42,451 nt of DNA, taken from Bacteroidota bacterium. GTDB lineage: Bacteria; Bacteroidota; Ignavibacteria; Kryptoniales; JAKASW01. Made by a program: the position numbers and the translations under genes. This document shows positions 25,348-33,631 of this stretch, piece by piece. The stretch's first letter is position 1; each line of letters begins with the position of its first letter. Location: assembly GCA_023480735.1 (NCBI GenBank), contig JAMCXB010000008.1, forward strand, positions 1 to 42,451, read 5' to 3'. The notes under the pieces are model-generated. The model was given only the letters and a program-made list of their open reading frames with translations. It was not told the DNA's origin and ran no database searches.

Positions 25348-28300
25348 CTATGCATCGAGTACTTCGCGGACTTTCTGTGAAAGATCTTTTGGGGTATAAG
25401 GCTTCGGGACTATATCAGAAGCGCCGTTCCTGAATATGTCTGATTTTTCTTCGGGATCGATAAAACCGGTTGCGATAACGAATTTAATTGTCGGATTGAT
25501 CGACTTTATCTTTTTAAGGACATCCTTTCCCGAAAGTTTTGGAAGTCCCAGATCTGAAAGGACCAGGTTGATGTTGCGCTGATTCCTTTCATAAACACTA
25601 ATCCCTTCCTCTCCGTCAGAAGCCGTGATTACGTTATAACCTTTAGATGTCAACACCTCATAAGCCAACTCGCGGAGCATCTCTTCGTCTTCGATCACTA
25701 ATATTGTCTCTTTGCCACCGGATGTTTCTCTGTCGGACATATTCTCTCCATTTGCCTCTACGGGTATGGGCTTAACGGGGAAATACAGATAGAATGTCGT
25801 GCCCCTGCCTAAATGGCTCTCCACGTCAATAAAGCCGTCGTGATTTTCCATTATTCCGAACACCACCGACAGGCCAAGTCCAGTTCCCTTGCCGGGCTCT
25901 TTGGTTGTAAAAAAGGGTTCAAAAATGTGCTGGCGTGTTACTTCGTCCATTCCTACGCCCATGTCGCTCACTTCAAGCAAGATGTATTTGGAAAAGGTCG
26001 CGTTACGGTAACGCGCGCGCACGGTTTCTCCAGTAACCTCGCGCGCTGCGATCGTGAGTGTACCGTTTCCCGACATGGCGTCCCGCGCGTTGACGCACAA
26101 ATTCAGGAGCGCCTGGTGTATCTGGGTGGAATCTCCGCTGATATGCGGGAGGTCGGGAGAGAGGCTGCATGAAAGGGTCATAGTCTTTGGAAATGCCTCA
26201 TGAAAGAGTCTTTGTATTTCTTTCACTGAATCGTTCAATGAGACGGAGGTGAAGCTCGCGTTAGTCTTTCTGGCAAAAGTCAGCATCTGGCGGACCAGCG
26301 ATGCGCCGCGCTCTGCCGCCTTCACGATGGCATTGAAACTCTTCGAGAGCCCATCGGATTGGCCCAGCTTCTCTTCAATCAGCGAAGAGTGTCCGAGTAT
26401 TATCCCGAGTATGTTGTTGAAATCGTGCGCTATGCCGCTGGCAAGCGTCCCGAGGCTTTCCATCTTCTGAGCCTGCAGGAACTGCACCTGAAGCTGCTTT
26501 CGTTCCGTAACATCATCAAAGACTTCGAGCAGCGCCTTCTTGCCGTTGTACATTAGACCGGTGTAGCTGATTTGGAACGTGCGGCCTCCAAGCACCCCGG
26601 TAGTTTCGATCGTCTTTGATTTTCCTATCTCCAGGCCCTCGGAGAGCGGGCACCCTGCGCACTGTTTCAGATCGTCCTTGTACACCGTCCAGCACTTTCT
26701 CCCGATCATGTCGGCGTGGAAAGTGTCCTTGAATTTCTCGCTCATGAAAAGAAGGTTCCCGGTGCCATCCACGATGGAGATACCGAACGGCAGCGTTTTT
26801 ATCAGCATCTCGTTGAAAGAGTTCAGCTGCCTGAGCGATTCTTCAGCCCGCTTGCGCTTCGTGATGTCGCTCACGATAACCTGGACGGCATCGATATTAC
26901 CGTTCCTCTTAAGCAGGGACGCCGACAGCGAGAACCAGAACTCCTTCCCGTCGTCACGCCTGACCCCTATCTCGAACGGAGCGACATACCTTCTCGACAG
27001 TATATCGTAAAACGCCCGTTCAATCTGTATCAGGGGTTTTCCCAGAAAAACAAAATTCAGATCCTTGAATTGCCTTCCTACCAGTTCATCTCTTCTCTTG
27101 CCGGAAACCGTTTCCGCGGCAGGATTGCAGTCAACTATTATCCCTTCCGGATCGATGATGAAAATCGTCTCGGGGGAGGATGTAAACAGACTGCGGTATT
27201 TATTCTCACTTTCCAGGAGCGCCTTCTCGGCCTGCTTGCGCTCCGTGATATCCCGAATAACTGAAAGCGCTTCTCTATCGGAGAGTCTGACCACCCGGTC
27301 TTCGTAGAACCGTGCGTCTCCTTCCTTCGAAGGGAGTTCGTATTCGAATGTCTCAATTCTGTCGGTCTCGATCGCCTTCTCTATGGCGTTCATCGCGGGC
27401 TTCCATACGTTGGATGGCATCACGTCTTTTATGTTTTTTCCGAGAAAAGCGTCGGGAAGGAGAAATAGTGCCGATTCGTCCGGTGCGCGGAAATCCAACA
27501 AAATCCCTTCCTTAGTTACCCTGAAGAGTATGTCCGGAACGGCATTTATAATAGCGCGGTTTTGCTCCTCGCTTACGCGCAGGGCCCTTTCTATACGTTT
27601 GTTCTCCGTAACATCGCGAGCCACTGTCGAAACTCCAGTGATGTCTCCGGACGGGCTCTTGATTGGGGACAGCGTGATTGAGACGTCGATCAGTGTGCCG
27701 TCTTTTCGCGCACGCACGGTGTCATAATGAGCGATCTCTTCACCCTGCTTGACTCTGTCAATCAGCTGAGGAATTTCATCTTTGTAGTCCGTAGGGGCCA
27801 GGATCGAAATCGGCCGGCCAAGCGCCTCTGCTGGCGTGTATCCGTATGTTCTTTGAGCGCCCATGTTCCAGGATGTAATATTTCCATTCAGGCCTTTTCC
27901 GATAATTGCATCACTGGAGGAGTCGACGATGGCTGCCAAGTGCGCACTGGCGTCTTCAGCCCGCTTACGTTCCGTTATGTCACGGCCGAATGCACAGACC
28001 AACTCCCGGTCGCTAAATTTCATATAATTGAACCTGATCTCTGCCGGAAAAATCCTGCCGTCCTTGGTGCAGTGTGTCACTTCATGGATGTGCGATCCGG
28101 CATTCTTGAGCGATTCCCACGCCATACGCCAGCTATCGCGATTAAGCCTTGGATCGATGTCCCGTACGTTCAGGTTCAAGAGCTCCTCACGTGTGTATCC
28201 GAGAGATTCACACGCGGCCTCGTTGACGTCTATGAACTGCCCATCTGAATTCATCCAATATACTGAATCCGAGGCACGCTCCACAGTAAAGCGGGTGAGC

Positions 28301-29799
28301 CGTAAAGCCTCCTCCGCGGCCTTCTGTTCGGTGATATCTTCGAAAGTGCCATCGTAATAAAGGACTTTGCCTTCTGCGTCCTTTATGGCTCTCGCACTCT
28401 CACGCACAAAGATGGTAGAACCGTCTTTCCTGACCCAGGCACTCTCCAACCCCGAGATAACCCCGTCTCGTTCCAACCTTTCACGAAACTCACTGCGGGA
28501 GTACCCGGGTTCGAATCCGGCGCTCTCCAGGTTTCGACAGGCAAGCTCATCAAAATTCTCATAACCCAGCATTCGAACGACCGCCGGGTTTACCATCAAA
28601 ATCCTCCCGTCGGGCGTCGTACGATAAATTCCTATCGTCGCGTTATCGAACAGGCTATGGAAGCGTTCTTCACTCGCTCTCAGCGCCTCTTCGGCCTGCT
28701 TGCGCTCGGAGATATCTGTCGCTATAACCTGAAAACCAACGAACCGCCCGTTCTTGTTGAGCGGGACTTCCCTGACAAGTACTGATCGGCTGATGCCGTT
28801 CTTGGTAACGACTCTTGCATCGTAGGTTTTGGACTCGGTTTCACGGTCTGTGGGTTGACTTGCACGAAGAAAATCGGCGTCATCGGGGTAAACAAAACTA
28901 ACGATACTTTTCCCAACTGCCTCGTCGCTTCGGTAACCTGTGAGCATTTCGAAGCCTTTATTCACCCTCTCAATTTTTCGTTGAGCGTCGATTGAGAAAA
29001 CCGCGTCTGATGTACTCTCCAACATTTCTGCATAGAGTGAAAAGGCATAATTAGCTTCCCGAACCACCTCGCCCTGCGCGAGCGTGCCGCGAATGTATGC
29101 GGCCAAAAATGCGAGACTCCCGATCATTATGCTGCCTGGCAGGACAGTGTCGCTTAATCCAAGCGTGGGATGTAAGAAGAGCGTCAGAAATGCAAAGGAG
29201 GGGAGCCCAATTTGAATGAACCGCGACTCATATAGAACCATAGGAACAAAAGCGATCGCAAGAAGGAGCATCAACTCAACCGGCTCCGACGTGAAGTTTA
29301 AATACCACCCAACCGCCAGAATGATTCCGTATCTCAGAGTGAGTATCGGTTTATCGGACAGAAAGTCCTTGAATATTTCGTCAGCTATGATGGAAAGAAA
29401 AAGTAATAAATAAACAATCTTAGCGGGATCCGAAAAGGAGCCGGGTTCAAATGACACAATCTTCGAGATGACAGCTAACGTGAAAAGGATATAGGCAACT
29501 CTGGAGAGGACAGTGCTTGAGTGCAGGTCAATCTTTCCGTCCAAGAATAACCTCGACTCATTCGTTCTCCACCAGAGAATGGCACCAAAGAGAAGGAGGA
29601 GAGCAACGGGAAAAGTGGAAATTTCTATAGGCTCATAATAATTCGGAAAGCTCCCGCTCAGGAGTAGAAAAATTGCAAGCGCCCCCAGAATTCCAAGGAC
29701 CGTGAGTAACAGGTTCCGGAAAACCCTGACAGAAAAAGGCTTGGCACTCTGAATCTCGGTGCGTTGTGGCAAAGATGACGGCTCTATTTCAGTCTTCAT
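25348..29799 (-). CDS. Hybrid histidine kinase with seven PAS domains and C-terminal receiver
   Basis: A 1483-residue membrane sensor. About seven hydrophobic segments fill residues 25-240. Seven PAS domains follow; recognisable openings include LESTSDAVFSID, FDNATIGIYR, ERASDSVYWMN, VDSSSDAIIGK, INAVPDILFR and FTSSPETIFI, mostly separated by DITERKQAE-type linkers. The seventh (KTLPFGISIVDG) carries KCWTVYKDDLKQCAGCPL, a C-x10-C-x2-C motif. HisKA has the phospho-acceptor in LASGIAHDFNN. The HATPase domain shows GVGMDE and GTGLGLSVVFG. The receiver opens TILVIEDEEM with its Asp in DLVLSDLGLP. No separate response regulator or Hpt protein lies next to it, so its output is unknown. Confidence 0.93.
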   Translation of the reverse strand: MKTEIEPSSLPQRTEIQSAKPFSVRVFRNLLLTVLGILGALAIFLLLSGSFPNYYEPIEISTFPVALLLLFGAILWWRTNESRLFLDGKIDLHSSTVLSRVAYILFTLAVISKIVSFEPGSFSDPAKIVYLLLFLSIIADEIFKDFLSDKPILTLRYGIILAVGWYLNFTSEPVELMLLLAIAFVPMVLYESRFIQIGLPSFAFLTLFLHPTLGLSDTVLPGSIMIGSLAFLAAYIRGTLAQGEVVREANYAFSLYAEMLESTSDAVFSIDAQRKIERVNKGFEMLTGYRSDEAVGKSIVSFVYPDDADFLRASQPTDRETESKTYDARVVTKNGISRSVLVREVPLNKNGRFVGFQVIATDISERKQAEEALRASEERFHSLFDNATIGIYRTTPDGRILMVNPAVVRMLGYENFDELACRNLESAGFEPGYSRSEFRERLERDGVISGLESAWVRKDGSTIFVRESARAIKDAEGKVLYYDGTFEDITEQKAAEEALRLTRFTVERASDSVYWMNSDGQFIDVNEAACESLGYTREELLNLNVRDIDPRLNRDSWRMAWESLKNAGSHIHEVTHCTKDGRIFPAEIRFNYMKFSDRELVCAFGRDITERKRAEDASAHLAAIVDSSSDAIIGKGLNGNITSWNMGAQRTYGYTPAEALGRPISILAPTDYKDEIPQLIDRVKQGEEIAHYDTVRARKDGTLIDVSITLSPIKSPSGDITGVSTVARDVTENKRIERALRVSEEQNRAIINAVPDILFRVTKEGILLDFRAPDESALFLLPDAFLGKNIKDVMPSNVWKPAMNAIEKAIETDRIETFEYELPSKEGDARFYEDRVVRLSDREALSVIRDITERKQAEKALLESENKYRSLFTSSPETIFIIDPEGIIVDCNPAAETVSGKRRDELVGRQFKDLNFVFLGKPLIQIERAFYDILSRRYVAPFEIGVRRDDGKEFWFSLSASLLKRNGNIDAVQVIVSDITKRKRAEESLRQLNSFNEMLIKTLPFGISIVDGTGNLLFMSEKFKDTFHADMIGRKCWTVYKDDLKQCAGCPLSEGLEIGKSKTIETTGVLGGRTFQISYTGLMYNGKKALLEVFDDVTERKQLQVQFLQAQKMESLGTLASGIAHDFNNILGIILGHSSLIEEKLGQSDGLSKSFNAIVKAAERGASLVRQMLTFARKTNASFTSVSLNDSVKEIQRLFHEAFPKTMTLSCSLSPDLPHISGDSTQIHQALLNLCVNARDAMSGNGTLTIAAREVTGETVRARYRNATFSKYILLEVSDMGVGMDEVTRQHIFEPFFTTKEPGKGTGLGLSVVFGIMENHDGFIDVESHLGRGTTFYLYFPVKPIPVEANGENMSDRETSGGKETILVIEDEEMLRELAYEVLTSKGYNVITASDGEEGISVYERNQRNINLVLSDLGLPKLSGKDVLKKIKSINPTIKFVIATGFIDPEEKSDIFRNGASDIVPKPYTPKDLSQKVREVLDA

Positions 29800-30063
29800 T
29801 TCAGAACTGTATCAAATCGATCATCAGTCGAAGTCTGGATATATACTTCTTCCTTCTCTTATCTATCGGCATTTTGAATGAAATTCTTAATTCCCTGATA
29901 ATCCGCCATGCCTGCCATACATCCAGGTGACGATTCTCACCGTCTGTGGAGCTTCGATTAGGGTTGCCCCGGCTTCTTCAACTCCCGACTGACAAAAATT
30001 TACCGGAGTGCTGTAATAAAAGCAATTTGCGGAAGGAAATGGGGAGGCCGCGGCACAATTGTG

Positions 30064-30148
30064 AACCACCACCGGCAAAGCCGGCGGCTTCTGTGAGGCA
30101 TCGATTTAAATCGACGCCTCGCAAAAGCACGAAACCCGAAAGGGTTTT
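30064..30148. repeat. Three consecutive hairpins including a 26-base palindrome
   Basis: In order: CCACCACCGGC against GCCGGCGGC (30065-30088); a palindrome with arms GAGGC and GCCTC around TCGATTTAAATCGA (30095-30120, one mismatch pair); and AAACCC-GAAA-GGGTTT (30132-30147). Tight runs of such hairpins are typical of REP/RAYT-type or IS200-related ends. No transposase is adjacent. Confidence 0.7.
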
Positions 30149-30228
30149 CAGCGCCCTCAAGCCGTCCAATTTGTCGTTCTCGTCTCGCAAGGCCGGATAA
30201 ACTCCGGCGGGCTACCCCTCTCTCATTT

Positions 30229-30350
30229 CGTCAATCCCGCACGCTCTTGGCGGGAATCCAGTCCGCCACTCAAAGACCGAACCTGGCTTATCCACATTAT
30301 TCGATTACAACTGTTACATGGATTCCCGCTTGAAGCATGCAGGAATGACA
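30229..30350. repeat. REP-like inverted pair (CCCGC...GCGGGAATCCA)
   Basis: The left unit (30229-30261) reads CGTCAATCCCGCACGCTCTT then GGCGGGAATCCAG. The right unit (30317-30350) is its inverted relative, CATGGATTCCCGCTTGAAGC then ATGCAGGAATGACA. Widespread GTCATTCCCGC repeats of many genomes have this form. Together they make a small mobile-looking palindromic element. Confidence 0.65.
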
Positions 30351-30459
30351 TATTGGGTAGATGTCTGATTCTTTTTAGACAGCCACTCCGCCTTTTCAAG
30401 CCTTTCATTATGATGAATGGCGGTGGTTTCACAAATTTGCCGCATACCCAAGGAAATAA

Positions 30460-30795
30460 AAGTTAGATCCTCCGAAAAGTGCAAAGCTGACTTGCATTCC
30501 TAACGGGTCACACAGGATAAGTATCCTCGCGGGGGCGCAAAGCCCGCAGAGAAATAATCCCGTCATTAACCTGCTCAATCAGCTCTTTGACGCCCTTGAC
30601 GGGACATTCACTGCAGTAGGCAGCGAGGCTTACGTGGAATCCCTGAGCTTTTACAACACGGTCCGTGATGCTGCGAAGAGAAACGTTCCAGGGTCCGACG
30701 CGATATACCAGGACCTGCGAAAACGCTTCCCCGGCCGGTCCGGGGTGCAGAAGGCGGCGCCGCCTCAAACTGTCCCCTCAGCCTCCAAAGGCTGA
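30460..30795 (+). pseudogene. Gene remnant without start codon
   Basis: An open frame of 111 codons between stops with no ATG, GTG or TTG at its head. The second half looks like real protein: NPVINLLNQLFDALDGTFTA, then VGSEAYVESLSFYNTVRDAA and VPGSDAIYQDLRKRFPGR. The GSEAY...FYN...DL..RFPGR layout recalls hypothetical proteins of unknown function, but I cannot name the family. It is probably the 3' end of a gene whose 5' part was lost to the repeats upstream. The opposite-strand frames here look like shadows. Confidence 0.4.
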
Positions 30796-30880
30796 CCGGC
30801 TGCTCCACGACCAAAAAAGGGGTTCCGGCCCGCTCCTCCGGGACCCCCTGTTGATGTGCCCCTTTAACATCATAATAACA

Positions 30881-31090
30881 GAAGGGATTCTTGCCCGACC
30901 ACCTTTTTCTGATTCAAAGTAAGAAAAAGCTCACTCCGAACCGGCTCATCCTCACTCGAAGATGGAAGAAGCTCACTTCACCATGCCCTTTTCTCTCTCG
31001 AAGTGAGAACGAGCTCACTCTCGACCAGCTCGTCCTCATTCAGGGGTAGAAAGAGCTCACTCTGAACCAGTTCGTCCTCACCCCGGAGTA
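30881..31090. repeat. Tandem 42-bp repeats (five units, first degenerate)
   Basis: Units start at 30881 (degenerate), 30923, 30965, 31007 and 31049. Each is 42 bases. The typical unit opens GAAAGAGCTCACTCTGAACC and continues AGTTCGTCCTCA. The first half (GAGCTCACT) is best conserved. 42 is a multiple of three. In one plus frame the last units give ELTLDQLVLIQG and ELTLNQFVLTPE; in one minus frame they give GEDELVQSELFL. All frames are interrupted elsewhere, so a coding role is unproven. There are no unique spacers, so this is not a CRISPR array. Confidence 0.8.
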
Positions 31091-31222
31091 GAAAAAGGTA
31101 CCGTAGCGGGAGAAGCAACAACAGGATGGACACTTAGAAGGGGGCAATTCGGGGATGGTCAGCGTTATTCTTGGGAGGCTTGACCCGGGTGTGCGGCAAA
31201 TTTGTGAAGAAGGACAAAATTA

Positions 31223-31275
31223 ACCACATAGGCACATCAGAACACATAGATTTATTTCTTATGTGTCTATGTGTT
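31223..31275. repeat. Inverted repeat of CACATAG type
   Basis: The plus strand reads CCACATAGGCACATC, AACACATAGA, then after a short loop ATGTGTCTATGTGTT. AACACATAGA (31241-31250) pairs exactly with TCTATGTGTT (31266-31275). CACATAGGCACAT pairs with ATGTGTCTATGTG with one mismatch, giving alternative hairpins. It lies about 100 bases before the restriction-gene remnant. Confidence 0.65.
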
Positions 31276-31375
31276 TCACATAATTACATTCTTGTCGCAG
31301 ATCCGCTTGACCCTGTAAGCTTGCATTTCCCGCATCCCCTCAATAATTTTAGACAATTAACCGATCGGGCTTAGA

Positions 31376-31579
31376 GTGGAACAAGCGTTTAGAGCTGTTA
31401 CGAGGCTGGTAGAAGATTTCAGGGCAAACGAACGGAATTATCTCTCGCCGACTTACCAGGAATCGCACGTCAGGCAGGATTTTATAGACAAGTTTTTCAT
31501 CGCGCTGGGCTGGGATGTTACGCATGAAAGGCAGAAGAACCCGCATGAGCACTATTGTGCGAAAGGAGCAGAGACTTAA
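31376..31579 (+). pseudogene. N-terminal fragment of Eco57I-like type IIG restriction-modification enzyme
   Basis: A GTG start gives MEQAFRAVTRLVEDFRANER, then YLSPTYQESHVRQDFIDKFF and IALGWDVTHERQKNPHEH, the typical N terminus of long Eco57I/type IIG fused restriction-methylases (about 1000 residues). Homologous-looking sequence ends at about codon 60, where the frame runs into HYCAKGAET and a stop. The nuclease active site and the methylase are absent. The C-terminal tail of the same enzyme type appears at 32968-33081, so the middle of the gene has been replaced. Confidence 0.7.
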
Positions 31580-32300
31580 AACATTCCCTGCTTGGCACAG
31601 GCTGCTCTTCCGTTCAGCTGACATCGCCTCAAAGGACGGATTACTTTCGCATCCCAAGGACACTGTCAGACTTTTGGGTGCGAGGCAGTGGATGCTGACG
31701 GAAAGAGGAATAGATAAAGCACTGAAGCTGTCTGGGATACCGATTGAACAGAAGAGTGAATTGCCCGTGGTCACTTATGAGGTTGAAAGGGTAAAAAAGG
31801 AAATTGAGGCCGGAAAGAGACAGAAAGACTACGACCCAATTGACAATAGAAAGAAACCGAAAGCGATTACTCGTGAATCACTTCTGCGAAGAAGAGGTTT
31901 TAGACAGGCCGTCATTGAGACATACGACTACAGTTGCTCCATTTGCGGCCTCAAGGTTTCATCGCCAAAATCACTGCTGTGGGAAGTTGAAGCGGCGCAC
32001 ATTGTCCCGCATCGTCTATCGGGGAAAGACGATATTTGGAATGGAATTGCTTTGTGCCACTTTCATCACTGGTGTTTTGATGTCGGTTGGTTTGCACTCA
32101 CACCTGATTATGCTATAGAGGTAAACAGTAGGCTCTCCGAATTGCCAGTAGATTATGGGGTGATGCGGGAATTGGATATTCTTCGCGGGTCGATTAAATC
32201 GAATCAGAAAATTAGCCTTCCAAGAAGGCAGAATGACTATCCCCATGAGAATGCCATCCTGTGGCACAGGAAGAATATATTCATGAAGGGAGCGGTGTAA
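31515..32300 (+). CDS. HNH endonuclease with N-terminal winged-helix-like region, 5' truncated
   Basis: The open frame is 261 residues, but its first ~25 overlap the previous fragment in another frame and look spurious. Family-like sequence begins near PAWHRLLFRSADIASKDGLL, with LTERGIDKALKL recalling the Mrr_N winged helix seen in restriction proteins. The HNH core is complete: CSICG, then WEVEAAHIVPHRLSGKDDIW, NGIALC and HFHHWCFD, with CxxC and LC as probable zinc ligands. Thus the catalytic part could work, but the 5' end has been cut at the junction near 31560. ORF boundaries are those of the longest frame; the native start is probably lost. Confidence 0.7.
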   Translation: MLRMKGRRTRMSTIVRKEQRLKTFPAWHRLLFRSADIASKDGLLSHPKDTVRLLGARQWMLTERGIDKALKLSGIPIEQKSELPVVTYEVERVKKEIEAGKRQKDYDPIDNRKKPKAITRESLLRRRGFRQAVIETYDYSCSICGLKVSSPKSLLWEVEAAHIVPHRLSGKDDIWNGIALCHFHHWCFDVGWFALTPDYAIEVNSRLSELPVDYGVMRELDILRGSIKSNQKISLPRRQNDYPHENAILWHRKNIFMKGAV

Positions 32301-32302
32301 GG

Positions 32303-32509
32303 ATGAACTCAAATGAGATTGTATACCGGCTCACAGTCGCTGACATTCAGAATGTTGCTGAGAGTACTTTGAACAGGAAACTGAATGACATCGAGGTCGC
32401 GACCGTTGCTGAACGCATTACGGAAACCGTCAATTGGTACGATCCAATTTGGTTTGCGGTCCTTGATCTAGAAAATCGGCAGCCGGCGGAAAAATCACCA
32501 AGAAGATAG
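32303..32509 (+). CDS. Small unknown protein after HNH gene
   Basis: A 68-residue protein beginning MNSNEIVYRLTVADIQNVAE, two bases after the HNH stop. AGGAGCGG-like bases are not present, but GTGTAAGG precedes it. VYRLTVADIQNVAESTLNRK, then DIEVATVAERITE, suggests a short helical protein of the kind that sits next to restriction genes. I do not recognise a named family. The frame continues to a stop with a low-complexity end (NRQPAEKSPRR), which may be a frameshifted tail. Confidence 0.45.
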   Translation: MNSNEIVYRLTVADIQNVAESTLNRKLNDIEVATVAERITETVNWYDPIWFAVLDLENRQPAEKSPRR

Positions 32510-32545
32510 CTGAGATTCACGCAATGGGCCTTAAGTTCTATATCT

Positions 32546-32971
32546 ATGGAACCAGTGTTCTGTAAGCGTAAATTCCGGTCAGAACTGGGGGGTAACAGCT
32601 CCCAATACAAAGCCTTGGAGGCTAGCATCGTAAACGCCATTCGTGTCCTGAAGCGATCAGGGTCGGTTAGGAATGTCCAACCATTCCTCGGAATGTGCTA
32701 TGGTAGAATGAAGAGGAAGGATACCGGCAAATATTTGAAGGTCAGCGGACAGGATTTCTGGTATTTCATAAGCGGTAATCCGAACCTGTACACAGACATA
32801 GTGGAACCAATAGGGTCTCGTGCAAAAGAACATAATGATCGCTACCTACATGAAAGGGCCGCCCTGATAAACACTTTCACCAGAGAGATGTTCGACGAGT
32901 TCTGCGCCGATGGAAGAATCGATTGGAAGAGGCTCGTCCAGTTCAACAGCGGGAATCTGAAGGTGGTGTGA
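32546..32971 (+). CDS. PmeII-like type II restriction endonuclease, C-terminal part
   Basis: A 141-residue frame containing YGRMKRKDTGKYLKVSGQDF, then WYFISGNPNLYTDIVEPIG and KEHNDRYL, ending DGRIDWKRLVQFNSGNLKV. These blocks match the end of PmeII-family type II restriction endonucleases as I recall them. The N-terminal half of that family is missing, and the ATG used (32546) has no ribosome binding site, so this is probably a 5'-truncated remnant. The stop overlaps the start of the type IIG C-terminal remnant. The assignment is from memory of the family and should be searched. Confidence 0.5.
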   Translation: MEPVFCKRKFRSELGGNSSQYKALEASIVNAIRVLKRSGSVRNVQPFLGMCYGRMKRKDTGKYLKVSGQDFWYFISGNPNLYTDIVEPIGSRAKEHNDRYLHERAALINTFTREMFDEFCADGRIDWKRLVQFNSGNLKVV

Positions 32972-33081
32972 TCCACGCAAGCAGCGCGAATCGGCTCGAC
33001 CGGCAGATCGATCAGGCTGTCTATGAGATCTATGGCCTGACGGAGGAGGAGATAAAAGTAGTGGAGGGAAAAAACGTCTGA
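32968..33081 (+). pseudogene. C-terminal tail of Eco57I-like type IIG enzyme
   Basis: The frame gives ANRLDRQIDQAVYEIYGLTE then EEIKVVEGKNV and a stop. The words IDQ-VYE-YGLTEEEI..VEG are the standard end of Eco57I-type restriction-modification methylases. Only 37 codons remain, beginning where the PmeII-like frame stops. Together with 31376-31579 it represents the two ends of what was one gene. The stop codon is the first part of the inverted-repeat unit that precedes the GxxExxY gene. Confidence 0.65.
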
Positions 33082-33187
33082 ACCGCAGATTACGACCGCT
33101 GATTACACTGATTACGCAGATGACGCCGATTGAAAGGATGCTCTAATCTGCGTAATCCAATAATCTGCATAAATCCGCGGTTCAGAC
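33076..33187. repeat. Inverted-repeat unit upstream of GxxExxY gene
   Basis: The ends GTCTGAACCGC (33076-33086) and GCGGTTCAGAC (33177-33187) are an exact 11-base inverted repeat. The interior is made of GATTAC/GTAATC-type words (ACTGATTACGCAGATGACGC, TAATCTGCGTAATCC) that also pair. The right end is followed by AATGGAGG, which supplies the ribosome binding site of the GxxExxY gene. A related unit follows that gene. Confidence 0.8.
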
Positions 33188-33202
33188 AATGGAGGCGATG
33201 AC

Positions 33203-33613
33203 ATGAAAGAGGAAGAATACAAGTACTCCGAAATAACTCACAAGATCATCGGTGCAGCCATGAAAGTACATTCAACACTTGGAAACGGTTTTCAGGAGGT
33301 CATCTATCAGAGGGCATTGGCGATCGAATTGAGCAGTGCGGGGGTGGAATTTACACGTGAAGTCGAAATGCCGATACACTATGGCAGCGAGGAAATCGGG
33401 ACGCGGAGAGCAGACTTTGTAGTTGAAGGCAAAATTCTTGTAGAATTGAAGGCATTAGTTGAACTGGAGGACGTGCATCTCGCTCAGGCGTTAAATTACT
33501 TGGAAGCTTATGGGCTCGAGATCGGGCTGCTCATCAATTTTGGATCGAAGCGGTTGGAATTCAGGAGGCTCACCAACGAGCGGAAGCTTAAAGCACAGCA
33601 GGCAAAGCAATGA
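33203..33613 (+). CDS. GxxExxY protein (PD-(D/E)XK-like)
   Basis: A 136-residue protein of the GxxExxY family. The naming motif is GNGFQEVIYQRAL. The nuclease-like residues lie in RRADFVVEGKILVELKAL (Asp, then Glu-x-Lys), as in the PD-(D/E)XK fold. Function is unknown; many bacteria carry copies bracketed by repeats. GGAGG seven bases before the ATG comes from the flanking repeat unit. Full length. It sits between two related inverted-repeat units, at the end of the restriction-gene remnants. Confidence 0.92.
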   Translation: MKEEEYKYSEITHKIIGAAMKVHSTLGNGFQEVIYQRALAIELSSAGVEFTREVEMPIHYGSEEIGTRRADFVVEGKILVELKALVELEDVHLAQALNYLEAYGLEIGLLINFGSKRLEFRRLTNERKLKAQQAKQ

Positions 33614-33631
33614 CCACAGATGGACGAAGCT

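Larger units (their letters stand above)
29800..30459. other. Gene-free repeat-rich region upstream of hybrid kinase
   Basis: About 660 bases with no convincing gene. It includes the hairpin cluster at 30064-30148 and the GGCGGGAATCC inverted pair at 30229-30350. The kinase promoter should lie at its left end, but no clear -35/-10 pair was assigned. Confidence 0.5.

Noticed and set aside
30881-31090. CRISPR array
   Set aside because: Units are contiguous 42-bp tandem repeats with no unique spacers and no cas genes nearby.
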